NCBI GenBank assembly: GCA_038002745.1 | Contig: JBBODD010000001.1 | Span: 868,001 to 932,000 of the forward strand | DNA length: 64,000 nt | Direction of reading: 5' to 3' | Source of the DNA: Bacillus sp. FSL H8-0547 | Lineage (GTDB): Bacteria > Bacillota > Bacilli > Bacillales > Bacillaceae | In this document: piece by piece, positions 34,598 through 44,079 of the stretch | Position numbering within the stretch: position 1 is the stretch's first letter | Layout: each line of letters starts with the position of its first letter | Made by a program: the position numbers and the translations under genes | The notes under the pieces: generated by a model | The model's database searches: none | The model's input: only the letters and a program-made list of their open reading frames with translations | What the model was told of the DNA's origin: nothing

Positions 34598-34612
34598 ATA
34601 AAACGCTTTCAC
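34598..34612 (-). promoter_or_regulatory. cre-like (CcpA) site before msmX
   Basis: On the minus strand GTGAAAGCGTTTTAT, close to the CcpA consensus TGAAARCGYTTWCW, directly before the ribosome site. Confidence 0.55.
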
Positions 34613-34629
34613 TTCAGAGGAGGATTCAC

Positions 34630-35742
34630 ATGGCTGAGCTTAAATTAGACCACATTTACAAAGTATATGACAACAAAGTAACAGCGGTTGAAGATTTCAA
34701 CCTTCATATTCAGGATAAAGAATTTATCGTATTCGTAGGTCCGTCAGGCTGCGGTAAATCAACAACTCTTCGCATGATTGCAGGACTTGAAGAAATTTCA
34801 AACGGAGACTTCTCAATCGACGGAAAACGCATGAACGATGTTGCTCCTAAAGACCGCGACATCGCAATGGTATTCCAGAACTACGCGCTATACCCGCATA
34901 TGTCTGTATACGACAACATGGCATTCGGACTGAAACTCCGTAAATTCCCTAAAGACGAGATCGACCGCCGAGTTAAAGATGCTTCCCGCATTCTTGGCCT
35001 TGATCAGTACTTAGACCGCAAACCAAAAGCACTTTCAGGCGGTCAGCGCCAGCGTGTTGCACTTGGACGCGCAATCGTCCGCGACGCTAAAGTATTCTTA
35101 ATGGATGAGCCGCTTTCAAACCTTGATGCTAAACTGCGCGTTCAAATGCGTGCTGAAATTTCAAAGCTTCACCACCGTCTGCAAACGACTACAATCTATG
35201 TAACGCATGACCAGACAGAAGCCATGACAATGGCAACACGTCTTGTCGTCATGAAAGACGGCATCATCCAGCAGGTCGGAGCTCCTAAAGAAGTATATGA
35301 AAAGCCTGAGAACCTCTTCGTTGGAGGATTCATCGGATCACCTTCCATGAACTTCTTTACAGGCCAGCTGACTGACGGAAAGTTTGCAATCGGCACTCAA
35401 TCCATCGCTGTTCCAGAAGGAAAAATGAAATACCTCCGCGAACAGGGCTATGTAGGAAAAGAACTGATCATGGGTGTGCGTCCTGAGGATATTCACGATG
35501 AGCCGGTATTCATCGATTCATCTGCAGGATCAAAAATCCAGGCTAAAATTGAAGTTTCTGAGCTTATGGGTGCAGAAACAATGCTTTATTCAAAAATTGA
35601 CGGACAGGACTTCATCGCACGCGTTGATTCACGCACAGATGTAGCACCTGACCAAATCATTGAGCTTGCGCTTGATATGAACAAAGCTCACTTCTTCGAT
35701 AAAGATTCAGAAGCGCGCATTCGTCCTGCGAGCGAGAAATAA
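34630..35742 (+). CDS. msmX: Sugar ABC transporter ATPase MsmX/UgpC
   Basis: 370 aa from the ATG at 34630 after AGAGGAGG; a frame opens 37 codons earlier but has no site and crosses the regulatory region. Walker A GPSGCGKST, signature LSGGQRQRV, Walker B VFLMDEPLSNLD, and a C-terminal TOBE/MalK regulatory domain (MGVRPEDIHDE). MsmX is the shared ATPase that powers several carbohydrate importers in Bacillus; no permease genes are adjacent, in keeping with that role. Codon use is very regular, as in highly expressed genes. Confidence 0.93.
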   Translation: MAELKLDHIYKVYDNKVTAVEDFNLHIQDKEFIVFVGPSGCGKSTTLRMIAGLEEISNGDFSIDGKRMNDVAPKDRDIAMVFQNYALYPHMSVYDNMAFGLKLRKFPKDEIDRRVKDASRILGLDQYLDRKPKALSGGQRQRVALGRAIVRDAKVFLMDEPLSNLDAKLRVQMRAEISKLHHRLQTTTIYVTHDQTEAMTMATRLVVMKDGIIQQVGAPKEVYEKPENLFVGGFIGSPSMNFFTGQLTDGKFAIGTQSIAVPEGKMKYLREQGYVGKELIMGVRPEDIHDEPVFIDSSAGSKIQAKIEVSELMGAETMLYSKIDGQDFIARVDSRTDVAPDQIIELALDMNKAHFFDKDSEARIRPASEK

Positions 35743-35743
35743 G

Positions 35744-35864
35744 AAAAGCGGAAGCGTCCATTTAGCGCAGGTAAACAGAAAAGAAATCCCCCAAAAAGTC
35801 CGGTTTTGACTTATTGGGGGATTTTGTTCTGGCAGAGGAGCTGGATGGTGGAGCTAGACATCGA
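35744..35864. repeat. Dispersed repeat B
   Basis: Starts AAAAGCGGAAGCGTCC and ends GGAGCTGGATGGTGGAGC-TAGACA; ends match the copy at 51568-51684 while the centres differ. Here the centre is the msmX terminator. A further 5' fragment (AGAAAAGCGGAAACG) lies at 35895. Confidence 0.65.
35784..35825 (+). terminator. Terminator of msmX
   Basis: AAATCCCCCAAAAAGTC, loop, GACTTATTGGGGGATTTT. Confidence 0.85.
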
Positions 35865-35910
35865 AGCGCTAAACTTACTTATTTTTGAGAAATAAGAAAA
35901 GCGGAAACGC

Positions 35911-35944
35911 AAAAACTGCCTGAGACAGCTCAGGCAGTTTTTTT
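35911..35944. terminator. Terminator of the zinc-ribbon gene
   Basis: AAAAACTGCCTGAG, 4-nt loop, CTCAGGCAGTTTTTTT; symmetrical, so it can act both ways. Confidence 0.85.
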
Positions 35945-35952
35945 ATGCAGAC

Positions 35953-36201
35953 TTATTCCTGAATCTCCCTTGCCTCTTCATGCAAACAGTTCATACATGA
36001 AAACAAATGCACACAGCGGTGTGCTTCAAGTGATTCCCGCACTCCGTCAAACAGCTTCATTGTATCAATCTCCATATACGCACTGTATTCATCAAGGTAA
36101 TCTGTCATTTTCCCATGATCAATCATAACAGTCTGGCAGTTTGGACAGCTTGCAGCGCCTGCTTCATCGCTGAATCCATTGCATAGCGGACACATATTCA
36201 T
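35953..36201 (-). CDS. Small zinc-ribbon-like protein
   Basis: About 82 aa. Two pairs of Cys in the first 25 residues (MCPLCNGF and ASCPNCQTVM) and a second set near the C terminus (RCVHLFSCMNCLHE) suggest metal binding. The ATG at 36201 is five bases after AGGTGA; a GTG three codons earlier is less likely. Not assigned to a family. Divergent from sspB. Confidence 0.7.
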   Translation of the reverse strand: MNMCPLCNGFSDEAGAASCPNCQTVMIDHGKMTDYLDEYSAYMEIDTMKLFDGVRESLEAHRCVHLFSCMNCLHEEAREIQE

Positions 36202-36432
36202 TCTGATCACCTGCGGACGAGTTTTTTTCTATCTTCCCTTACTTTCTTCTACTTTATGTAACATGCAATTTTCCATAATATTTACCATTTTAGGTTCGTG
36301 CATAATACCGCTCATTCTACCCATAATACCTAGTAACAGCAACGAACAACCCGCTGCCAACTCACATAGTGGGTTAGCCGAGACGGCCATGAACCTCATG
36401 CACTGGTGCAACTCCAGAGAACCCAAAAAAAA

Positions 36433-36450
36433 CTATACTACATCAAGGAG
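36433..36450 (+). promoter_or_regulatory. Putative forespore -10 element and ribosome site of sspB
   Basis: CTATACTA at 36433-36440 resembles the sigma-G -10 CATACTA; a -35 match is weak. AAGGAG at 36445-36450 lies ten bases before the ATG. Sigma-G control of ssp genes is established. Confidence 0.45.
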
Positions 36451-36459
36451 TGTTATTAC

Positions 36460-36666
36460 ATGGCACAATCACGCAGCAATTCTTCAAACCAACTAGTTGT
36501 ACCTGGTGCACAACAAGCAATCGATCAAATGAAGTACGAAATCGCTTCTGAGTTCGGAGTTAACCTTGGACCAGAAACAACAGCTCGTGCTAACGGTTCT
36601 GTTGGCGGCGAAATCACTAAGCGTTTAGTTTCTTACGCTCAATCTAACATGGGCGGCAAATTCTAA
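36460..36666 (+). CDS. sspB: Alpha/beta-type small acid-soluble spore protein
   Basis: 68 aa. It coats forespore DNA and protects it. The GPR protease site region [12 protein letters not shown] and the conserved [15 protein letters not shown]-binding segment are intact. The ATG at 36460 follows AAGGAG; an open frame starting 18 codons earlier is not used. Position after the yhe genes matches sspB of B. subtilis. Confidence 0.95.
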   Translation: MAQSRSNSSNQLVVPGAQQAIDQMKYEIASEFGVNLGPETTARANGSVGGEITKRLVSYAQSNMGGKF

Positions 36667-36690
36667 TAACACAACTGCATAACATGGCTT

Positions 36691-36725
36691 AAAGGACCCC
36701 CGGCATTCTGCTGGGGTCTTCTTTG
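36691..36725 (+). terminator. Terminator of sspB
   Basis: AAAGGACCCC, loop, GGGGTCTTCTTT. Confidence 0.75.
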
Positions 36726-36740
36726 TTAATTTTGAAGGTT

Positions 36741-36870
36741 TACCCGTTCCCTTTCGCTCCAGTCACTTGCTTTCCGCGGGGAGTGCCTGGAGCCTCCTCG
36801 CTGCGCTTGCGGGGTCTCCAGCGCCCTCTTCATCCCGCAGGAGTCAAGTGCCTTCCGCTGCAGTCCACTA
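36741..36870. repeat. Dispersed repeat A
   Basis: Clean full copy used here as reference: CGTTCCCTTTCGCTCCAG, CTTTCCGCGGGGAG, TCGCTGCGCTTGCGGGG, CATCCCGCAGGAGTC, CTGCAGTCCACT. Nothing else is seen in 36871-37006. Confidence 0.9.
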
Positions 36871-37020
36871 AATTTCTGATTGTATTTACTCAAAGCAGAG
36901 CTGTTCATAAAAAGAACCTTCATCATTCTCCCTATAATCCAAAGTAGTTTCTTCCCGCTAGTATCAAACAAGTTCCTGCTTCCATATATATAGAGAAAAC
37001 GTCCATGAGGAGAATGCTCC

Positions 37021-37158
37021 ATGCTCGAAGCGATTGATTGGAAAGCGGTCACTTTCGTTTGTGTAAGTCTTGCGCATGAGATGGTTGTCCATCTTAACAT
37101 GCCCCGGGTGTATTATTTTGAACAGGAAAAAAAAGAGCTGATAAAGCAGGCAAAATAA
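37021..37158 (+). CDS. Short hypothetical protein
   Basis: 45 aa, MLEAIDWKAVTFVCVSLAHE to EKKELIKQAK, with GAGGAG eight bases before the ATG. It ends on the terminator it shares with the convergent tcyC. Not recognised; it may match one of the very short yhe ORFs of B. subtilis. Confidence 0.5.
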   Translation: MLEAIDWKAVTFVCVSLAHEMVVHLNMPRVYYFEQEKKELIKQAK

Positions 37159-37159
37159 A

Positions 37160-37184
37160 AAGAGCAGGCTTTCCGCCTACTCTT
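37160..37184. terminator. Terminator between the 45-aa ORF and tcyC
   Basis: AAGAGCAGGC/GCCTACTCTT with a 4-nt loop; T-rich on the minus strand side (TTTTTATTTT). Confidence 0.7.
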
Positions 37185-37914
37185 CAAGCTTTCTGAGGAA
37201 TTTTTTCGTCCGTTCTTCTTTTGGCGAGTTGAACAAGGCTTCCGGTGTGCCCTGTTCGACAATGACTCCCCCGTCCATGAAGATCACTTCATCAGCTGCT
37301 TCTTTTGCAAATCTCATTTCATGCGTTACGACAACCATTGTCATTCCATCAGTTGCGAGATCCTTCATTACTTTCAGTACTTCACCTACTAATTCCGGAT
37401 CAAGCGCAGAGGTTGGTTCATCAAACAGCATAACCTTAGGTTCCATCGCAAGAGCTCTTGCAATGCCTACACGCTGCTGCTGGCCGCCTGAGAGCTGAAA
37501 CGGATAGAAATCCATTTTGTCTCCCAGGCCGACTTTCTCAAGCAGGACCTTCGCTTTGTTTCTCGCTGTTTCTTTGTCTGTTTTCTTAACAATCACTGGC
37601 CCTTCAATGACATTTTCCAGGGCTGTTTTATGAGGAAACAGATTATAGTTTTGAAAAACCATTCCTGTATTGCTTCTGAATTGTGTAATGGTTTTCTTAG
37701 GGACAGGCTTAGTAAAATCAAGTGTTTGCTGATCAAGCGTAATCCTGCCTTTATTCGGCATCTCAAGCACGTTCAAACACCGCAAAAACGTTGTTTTGCC
37801 CGAACCTGAAGGACCGATGACAACGACTACTTTCCCTTTTGGAATATCAAGATTGATTCCTTTTAAAACGTCCAGTTCACCAAAGCTTTTGTGCAGCTCT
37901 TTAATTGAGATCAT
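37177..37914 (-). CDS. tcyC: Polar amino acid ABC transporter ATPase, cystine type
   Basis: 245 aa. Walker [11 protein letters not shown]-loop [10 protein letters not shown], signature [10 protein letters not shown], Walker [13 protein letters not shown]. Overall similarity is to TcyC of the B. subtilis TcyABC L-cystine importer. Third gene of the operon, 15 bp after the permease. Substrate assignment rests on family similarity. Confidence 0.82.
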   Translation of the reverse strand: MISIKELHKSFGELDVLKGINLDIPKGKVVVVIGPSGSGKTTFLRCLNVLEMPNKGRITLDQQTLDFTKPVPKKTITQFRSNTGMVFQNYNLFPHKTALENVIEGPVIVKKTDKETARNKAKVLLEKVGLGDKMDFYPFQLSGGQQQRVGIARALAMEPKVMLFDEPTSALDPELVGEVLKVMKDLATDGMTMVVVTHEMRFAKEAADEVIFMDGGVIVEQGTPEALFNSPKEERTKKFLRKLEE

Positions 37915-37929
37915 GCGTATTCTCCTTTC

Positions 37930-38640
37930 TTATTTTGCAACATAGCGGTCCAGCTTTCCTTCAATCTGCTGCTGAACGACAGAAAGGATAAAACAGATGA
38001 TCCAGTACAAGAGTCCTGCCATGGAGTACATCAGCAGAAATTCGTAATTCGTTGAAGCAATTTCCTGAGCCTTTCTGAACATCTCTGTTACAAGAATTAA
38101 TGAGGCAAGTGACGTGTCTTTCACCAGACTGATGAACGTATTTGAAAGCGGCGGTATCGACACCCTCGCTGCCTGCGGCAGAACGATGCGTTTCAGTGTC
38201 TGGGAATAGCTCATTCCAATTGAGTATCCCGCCTCCCACTGGCCTTTCGGTGTTGACAGAATCGCCGCTCTCATGATTTCAGAAGCATAGGCCCCGACAT
38301 TCAGAGAAAAACCGATAATTGCTGAAATGAACGGGCTGATTGTCACCCCGATACTCGGCAGGCCGTAAAAGATAATGAACAGCTGGACAAGCAGCGGCGT
38401 GCCTCTGATAATGGAGACATAAAACCGTGCGATCCACTGCAGAGGCTTAACCGTTGAAATTCTCGCAAGAGCTGTCAGGACGGCTAAAATCAGTCCGATT
38501 GCAAACGTGATAAGCGTAAGCGGCAGGGTATAATACAAAGCTCCCTTCACCAAAGGGAGAAGGGAACTTTGTGCAATATTGGCCAAACGTTCTAAACGTT
38601 CAGGATCTGCAAAAATGTTATTCAGATACATCTTCGCCAA
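37930..38640 (-). CDS. tcyB: Amino acid ABC transporter permease, cystine type
   Basis: About 236 aa with five membrane segments. The inner-membrane-component signature is seen as GAYASEIMRAAILSTPKGQWEAG. The frame opens with TTG at 38640; the ATG three codons later (38631) is the likelier start. It overlaps the end of the binding-protein gene, so the two are coupled. Confidence 0.82.
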   Translation of the reverse strand: MAKMYLNNIFADPERLERLANIAQSSLLPLVKGALYYTLPLTLITFAIGLILAVLTALARISTVKPLQWIARFYVSIIRGTPLLVQLFIIFYGLPSIGVTISPFISAIIGFSLNVGAYASEIMRAAILSTPKGQWEAGYSIGMSYSQTLKRIVLPQAARVSIPPLSNTFISLVKDTSLASLILVTEMFRKAQEIASTNYEFLLMYSMAGLLYWIICFILSVVQQQIEGKLDRYVAK

Positions 38641-39430
38641 ACCATTTCTCTGAAATCTTCTTGTACGTGCCGTCTTCTTTCATTTCAGCAAGTGCTTTAT
38701 TGACCTCATCCACTAATTTTCCGCTGTCTTTACGGAACATCAGACCGCTTTGTGCAGCATCCTTGCTTTCATCCACGATTTGAATCGGTGCGTTTTTGCG
38801 CTGATTCTGGAAATCGAGAACAGAAAGCTTATCATTGATGGTTGCATCAACACGTTTGGAATTGATTAAATCGATTGCCTGTGTAAACCCTTCAACACCT
38901 ACAAGCTCAGCTCCGTTTTCTTTCGCAATTTCACCGTAGTTGCTTGTAAGGGATTGAGCCGCTTTTTTGCCTTCAAGATCTTTAAATGACTTAATGTCTT
39001 TGTTGTCTTTATGAGTGACAAGTACAGCTGCAGATGAAATGTACGGATCAGAGAATGCATACTTCTCTTCGCGTTCAGGTTTAATGCCGACCTGGTTTGC
39101 AATCATGTCAAAACGCTTGGCATCAAGCCCTGCAAACATGGCATCCCACTGTGTTTCTTTAAACTCCGCTTTCACGCCAAGTCGTTTAGCAACCTCTTGT
39201 GCAATTTCCACATCGAAGCCTGTCAGTTTGTTGCTGTCATCATGAAACGTAAACGGCGGGTATGTACCCTCTGTACCAATCACAAGCACGCCTTCTTCTT
39301 TTACTTTATCGTAAAGTCCGGCGTCACCAGCCTGCTCTCCTCCGTTCTTTTTATCGCCGCCTGTTCCGCAGGCAGCTAAAATCAGCGCTGAGACTGATAA
39401 AAGTGCAATTAAGCTGAATAATTTCTTCAT
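38618..39430 (-). CDS. tcyA: Amino acid ABC transporter substrate-binding lipoprotein, cystine type
   Basis: 270 aa from the ATG giving MKKLFSLIALLSVSALILAAC; GGGGGT lies six bases before it, so the 13 codons upstream are leader. The lipobox LAAC anchors it outside. The SBP_bac_3 fold shows in VIGTEGTYPPFTFHDDSNKL and TGFDVEIAQEVAKRL. First gene of the importer operon. Confidence 0.85.
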   Translation of the reverse strand: MKKLFSLIALLSVSALILAACGTGGDKKNGGEQAGDAGLYDKVKEEGVLVIGTEGTYPPFTFHDDSNKLTGFDVEIAQEVAKRLGVKAEFKETQWDAMFAGLDAKRFDMIANQVGIKPEREEKYAFSDPYISSAAVLVTHKDNKDIKSFKDLEGKKAAQSLTSNYGEIAKENGAELVGVEGFTQAIDLINSKRVDATINDKLSVLDFQNQRKNAPIQIVDESKDAAQSGLMFRKDSGKLVDEVNKALAEMKEDGTYKKISEKWFGEDVSE

Positions 39431-39478
39431 TGTTAAACCCCCAGTAACCTTATCGGATTTTATATTCATTACGTTAGA

Positions 39479-39507
39479 ATATTACTCGGATTGCATATGG
39501 CTGTCAA
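39479..39507 (-). promoter_or_regulatory. Sigma-A promoter of the tcyABC-like operon
   Basis: On the minus strand TTGACA (39502-39507), 17 bp, TAATAT (39479-39484). An inverted repeat ATATTC ... GAATAT covers the start region, a place where a regulator such as CymR might bind (inference). Confidence 0.75.
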
Positions 39508-39613
39508 TCTATTTGTTTCCGCTTTTTTAGTGTAACCAGTTCTTGCCTGCGTATGTTTTTATTCTGAGGGTATTTTAAAGTACACTAAAAGAAAAGAACT
39601 GGAGACTGATACG

Positions 39614-40225
39614 ATGAACATTGCTTTATTCGGAGGAACCGGAAGAGTCGGCAGAGCTTTCTTAAAAACAGCTTTAGAAGAAAACCACCATGTGAGGATG
39701 CTTGCTCGTGATCCGCAGCAAGTTGAGGCTCATGTACAGGTCATTGCGGGAAATGCGAGAGAGCTTTCAAGCATTGAAAAAACGTTGACCGGCTGTGACG
39801 CAGTAGTAAGCTGTCTTGGCACTGACGGCAATGATACTCTGACAGTTGCTGTGCCTCTGATCATTTCAGCTATGAAAAAAGAAGGCATAAACAGGATTAT
39901 TACAATTGGAACAGCAGGGATTTTGCAGGCAAGAACGGCACCTGATCTGTACAGATTTCAGTCAGGCGAATCCCGCAGAACCCTCACCCGCGCAGCTAAC
40001 GAACATTTAAATGCCTATTTGTCCCTGAAAGAATCGGGGCTGGACTGGACTGTCGTATGCCCGACCTATTTGCCGGATGGGGAATTGACAAAAACATTTA
40101 GAATGGAAGAAGATTTTCTGCCTGAGGAAGGAAAACAAATTTCTGCAGAAGATACGGGATATTTTGCCTATAAAGTGCTTGCGGAAGATCTTTATGTGAA
40201 AAAACGCGTTGGAATTGCTTACTGA
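39614..40225 (+). CDS. yheG: NAD(P)-binding oxidoreductase, YheG-like
   Basis: 203-aa NmrA/atypical-SDR protein. The N-terminal Rossmann motif is ALFGGTGRVGRAFL. DAVVSCLGTDG and RIITIGTAGIL follow the usual strand pattern; no clear YxxxK pair is seen. GGAGACTG precedes the ATG. Its place between sspB and the bmr genes matches yheG. Substrate unknown. Confidence 0.8.
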   Translation: MNIALFGGTGRVGRAFLKTALEENHHVRMLARDPQQVEAHVQVIAGNARELSSIEKTLTGCDAVVSCLGTDGNDTLTVAVPLIISAMKKEGINRIITIGTAGILQARTAPDLYRFQSGESRRTLTRAANEHLNAYLSLKESGLDWTVVCPTYLPDGELTKTFRMEEDFLPEEGKQISAEDTGYFAYKVLAEDLYVKKRVGIAY

Positions 40226-40242
40226 CAACATGAAACAACTTA

Positions 40243-40274
40243 AAAAGAGCGCCCGATGAGGACGCTCTTCTTTT
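40243..40274. terminator. Bidirectional terminator, yheG and bmrD
   Basis: AAGAGCG, loop, CGCTCTTCTTTT between convergent genes. Confidence 0.75.
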
Positions 40275-42291
40275 AACCTGCAAGGGAATTTTGTTTTCCC
40301 TGCTGCAGTTCATACATTTGATAATACTTTCCTTTTTGTTTCATAAGCTCGTCATGGCTGCCCCGCTCGGCAATCTCGCCGCGGTCGAGCACAAGAATCT
40401 GGTCTGCATTCTTAATCGTTGAAAGCCTGTGGGCGATGATAAAGGTTGTTCTTCCTTTTTTCAGCACCTCAAGCGCTTCCTGGATGACCGCTTCTGTTTC
40501 GGTATCTATACTCGCTGTTGCTTCGTCGAGAATCAGGATGGCGGGATCAAATGCAAGTGCTCTGGCAAATGAAATGAGCTGCCTTTGTCCGGAAGAAAGC
40601 GTGCTTCCTTTTTCAATAACCGGTTCATCGAATCCAAGCGGCAAATGTTTCAGGAGTTTGTCAGCACCTACATCAGTTAGTGCCTTTTCAACTTGCTCAC
40701 GTGAAATCGCAGGGTTGTTCAGACTGACATTCGCGGCAATGGTTCCGGTAAACAGGAACGGGTCCTGAAGCACAATCCCCATATGCTCCCGCACAGTCTG
40801 GCGCGGCATCGACATGATGTCTTTTCCGTCTATCATGATTTTCCCTTCCTTGGAGTCGTAAAAGCGGAAGAGAAGATTCATTATCGAACTTTTTCCCGAA
40901 CCGGTATGGCCGACAAGCGCAACCGTCTCGCCCTGTTTTGCCTGAAAGTCAATATTCTTCAGGACATATTCGCCTTCCTTATAGCCAAACGAGACATTCT
41001 CAAATGTAACATCACCCTTGTAGCGCGGCTCTTTCTTTTCGCTGACGTCGATCCCTTTTTCATCAAGCAGCGTAAAGACTCTCTCTGCTGAGACACGCGC
41101 TGTTTCAAGCTGGGCAAACTGATTGACAATGCCTGTAATCGGCTGAAAAAGCCGGTTAAGATAATCAACAAACGCATAGAGAACTCCGATTGATACCACG
41201 GAACCGACACCGATCGAGGCGCCCCCAAAATACCAGATCAGTGCAACAAAGGCACAGTTTCTCATAAATCCGACCATGTTGTGCGAAAGTAGAGAGTTCA
41301 GGCTCAAAAGCTTGTTTTGATAATGAAAATGCGAATCATTCATCTCTTCAAATTCAGCTCTAGTTTCTTCCTGTCTCCGGAAAGCCTGGATGATCGTCAT
41401 CCCTTGGATGGATTCATTGATCATTCCGTTAATGTCACTGACGAGCGATCTGATCTTATGGTTGTAATCTGATGCATACTTTCTGTATACCACACTCCAT
41501 ACTGCAAGAATCGGAAGGATGACCATACAGATCAAGGCAAGTTTCACATCAAGCAGGAATAACGCAACAAAGATTCCTGTAATATAAATCGCACTTGTAA
41601 AGAACGTCGACAGAACCGCAACGAACAGCTCTCTGATCGCCTCTGTATCATTTGTAATCCTAGCGACTACTTTCCCTGCAGGGAGGTTGTCAAAATAGAC
41701 AACCGGCAGTCTTTGAATATGGGCAAAAACATCCTGGCGCATTTTCTGGATAATCCTGTTGGATGTAACCTGCAGAAAATAACGCTGTCCGTAATGAAAG
41801 AAAGAGGCAAAAACAAGCAGGCCGAAATAAATAAAAATTAACGTCAGCAGCCCCCCGATTTCCGGTTCATAAAAAGCAAACAGCTCTTTAGAAGACAGCT
41901 TCGTTCCCTGATATGACTCGGACTGCTCTCCCTTTGCAATGGTGACTGTATTTCCGTCAGCATTGCGCTCTCCGTCAAACTGAAGCTCACCTGGGATAAA
42001 ATAATAATCCCGCTGCACTTGGAGGATGTGCACTTCTTTCCCTTTTTCCTCACCGGGCTCAAAATAATCTTCCCGTTTGTAAAAGGAGCCATTATAGGCA
42101 GTCGTCTGCTCCCCTTTTTCTGTTTCATACCATGTTTTTTCGATGCCGAGAATATGGTCATCAATCATTTTCTTGGCGATGAAAGGACCGGTCAGCTCTG
42201 CGCCTACGGCAACCGTAAGCATTAGGAGAGCTGCGATCAGCGTTTTTTTATAAAGGGCTGCATAGCGGAATAATCGTTTTCCTGTGCTCAT
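40273..42291 (-). CDS. bmrD: Multidrug ABC exporter subunit BmrD (YheH)
   Basis: 672 aa, equal in length to B. subtilis YheH within a residue. Six-helix membrane domain with a large extracellular insert between the first two helices (about residues 55-135, YFEPGEEKGKEVHIL), as known for BmrD. The ATPase domain has Walker A GHTGSGKSS, signature LSSGQRQLI and Walker B LILDEATASID with the catalytic Glu. It overlaps bmrC by 4 bp. Forms a heterodimer with BmrC. Confidence 0.93.
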   Translation of the reverse strand: MSTGKRLFRYAALYKKTLIAALLMLTVAVGAELTGPFIAKKMIDDHILGIEKTWYETEKGEQTTAYNGSFYKREDYFEPGEEKGKEVHILQVQRDYYFIPGELQFDGERNADGNTVTIAKGEQSESYQGTKLSSKELFAFYEPEIGGLLTLIFIYFGLLVFASFFHYGQRYFLQVTSNRIIQKMRQDVFAHIQRLPVVYFDNLPAGKVVARITNDTEAIRELFVAVLSTFFTSAIYITGIFVALFLLDVKLALICMVILPILAVWSVVYRKYASDYNHKIRSLVSDINGMINESIQGMTIIQAFRRQEETRAEFEEMNDSHFHYQNKLLSLNSLLSHNMVGFMRNCAFVALIWYFGGASIGVGSVVSIGVLYAFVDYLNRLFQPITGIVNQFAQLETARVSAERVFTLLDEKGIDVSEKKEPRYKGDVTFENVSFGYKEGEYVLKNIDFQAKQGETVALVGHTGSGKSSIMNLLFRFYDSKEGKIMIDGKDIMSMPRQTVREHMGIVLQDPFLFTGTIAANVSLNNPAISREQVEKALTDVGADKLLKHLPLGFDEPVIEKGSTLSSGQRQLISFARALAFDPAILILDEATASIDTETEAVIQEALEVLKKGRTTFIIAHRLSTIKNADQILVLDRGEIAERGSHDELMKQKGKYYQMYELQQGKQNSLAG

Positions 42292-44045
42292 GCTCCCACC
42301 CCGCCTTCGTTTTCAGCTTCAATTTGCTGGCGTTCAAATTGCTCCTTGTACCAGCCATTTTTTGCAAGCAGCGATTCGTGCCTGCCTTCCTCGATGATTT
42401 TCCCTTCATCAAGGACGATAATCCAGTCTGCATGTTCAACCGCAGACAGGCGGTGCGTTGTAATAAAGGTTGTTTTTCCGGCACGCTCACTGCGGATATT
42501 CGAGATAATGGCCGTTTCCGTTTTTGCATCTACGGCTGAAAGCGAATCATCCAGAATTAGAATTTCAGGATCTATCAGAAGAGCACGTGCAATGGAAATC
42601 CGCTGCTTTTGGCCTCCTGACAATGCGACTCCCTTTTCTCCGACGAGCGTGTTCAAACCCTCTGGAAGCATCTCAAGATCTTTTCTGAAAAACGCAAGAT
42701 CAATGGCCTTATTCAGTTCTTCATCTGATCCGTCTTTTTTCCCGAAGAGAATATTTTCTCTTACCGTTCTTGAAAAAAGGACATGATCCTGCGGGACATA
42801 CCCGATAAACCGCTGCAGCGTTTCAAGTGGGATTTTTTCAATCGGAACACCGGATATCAAAATCTCTCCGCTTCCTGCAGGATATTGTCTCAAAAGCTGT
42901 TTGACAATTGTTGTTTTTCCGCTGCCGGTTTTTCCGACAATCCCGATTGTTTCTCCCCGCTTGACCGAGAAGCTGACGGCGTTTAAATTCCCCACGTTTG
43001 ATGAGGGATACCGGAATGTCACATTTTTGAATTCAATGGATTTAGGCGAACTTACCTGCACCTGCTGATCGGCATTTTTCACATCCGGCTCATAGGAAAG
43101 AGTGTCATTGATTCTGTCTAGAGAGGCATTGCCGCGCTGCATAATATTAATCAGCTCGCCAATCGCAAACATCGGCCAGATCATCATGCCTAGGTAAACG
43201 TTGAAGGAAACAAGTTCACCAAGGGTAATTTCATTATGGAAAACGAGATACGCTCCGTATCCGAGACCAATTAAGTAGCTGATGCCGACAAGCAGCTTAA
43301 TCGTCGGTTCAAACAAGGCATCAATTTTGGCTACATGAACATTCTTTTTGTAAACATCATCAGTCAGTTCGTTGAATCTGTTCACGTCAGCCTGTTCCTG
43401 AACATACGCGCGGATTACCCTGACTCCAGATACTGATTCCAGCACCTGATCGTTCATATCCCCAAATGCATCTTGAGCAGCCGTGAACCGCGTATGAATC
43501 TTCTTCCCGTAGATCCCCATGGCGATTGCCATGATCGGCAGCGGAAGAATGGCTGCAAAGGTCAGCTTCCAGCTGATGAGTATCCCCATTGTTAAAAGGA
43601 TCGTCAGCATGAACATGCTTGAATCAACCAGTGTCAGGATCCCAAAGCCGGCAGTAGTCGATATCGCTTTTAAATCGTTTGTCGCACGGGCCATTAAGTC
43701 ACCCGTTCTGTTTTTTTCATAAAAACGCGGTGTCATGACCAAAAACTGGCCCATCAGCTTGGATCTCAAAATTCTCTCAGCGAGATGTGCTCCGCCAAAT
43801 AAACTGTACATCCAGAAGTATGATAAAAAATAGACAAGTACACCAAGACCGATAAATAATACAATGTACTCCACAAGCAAATCACTCGTAAAATTCCCTG
43901 TCTGAATATCATCAATCGCGTTCCCGAGCAGCTTTGGAGGAATAATCTCCAGAACATTTACAACGAGCAGCAGAATAATCGCTGCTGTATAACGCTTCCA
44001 GTATTTCTTAAAAAACCATCCTAATTTCCCTAAAACTGCAAACAT
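42288..44045 (-). CDS. bmrC: Multidrug ABC exporter subunit BmrC (YheI)
   Basis: 585 aa, the same length as B. subtilis YheI. Membrane domain then ATPase with Walker A GKTGSGKTT and signature LSGGQKQRI. The Walker B ends LILDDSLSAVD, so the catalytic Glu is Asp: the degenerate site expected of BmrC in an asymmetric heterodimer. AAGGGAG precedes the ATG. Expression is probably set by the leader upstream; in B. subtilis bmrCD is induced by translation-blocking antibiotics through a leader peptide. Confidence 0.93.
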   Translation of the reverse strand: MFAVLGKLGWFFKKYWKRYTAAIILLLVVNVLEIIPPKLLGNAIDDIQTGNFTSDLLVEYIVLFIGLGVLVYFLSYFWMYSLFGGAHLAERILRSKLMGQFLVMTPRFYEKNRTGDLMARATNDLKAISTTAGFGILTLVDSSMFMLTILLTMGILISWKLTFAAILPLPIMAIAMGIYGKKIHTRFTAAQDAFGDMNDQVLESVSGVRVIRAYVQEQADVNRFNELTDDVYKKNVHVAKIDALFEPTIKLLVGISYLIGLGYGAYLVFHNEITLGELVSFNVYLGMMIWPMFAIGELINIMQRGNASLDRINDTLSYEPDVKNADQQVQVSSPKSIEFKNVTFRYPSSNVGNLNAVSFSVKRGETIGIVGKTGSGKTTIVKQLLRQYPAGSGEILISGVPIEKIPLETLQRFIGYVPQDHVLFSRTVRENILFGKKDGSDEELNKAIDLAFFRKDLEMLPEGLNTLVGEKGVALSGGQKQRISIARALLIDPEILILDDSLSAVDAKTETAIISNIRSERAGKTTFITTHRLSAVEHADWIIVLDEGKIIEEGRHESLLAKNGWYKEQFERQQIEAENEGGVGA

Positions 44046-44079
44046 GCTTTCATCTCCCTTAAAACTTCCTTTTAACTAT

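Noticed and set aside
34519-34629. N-terminal extension of MsmX
   Set aside because: The extension crosses the inverted repeat and cre-like site and lacks a ribosome site; the start after AGAGGAGG gives the normal family N terminus.
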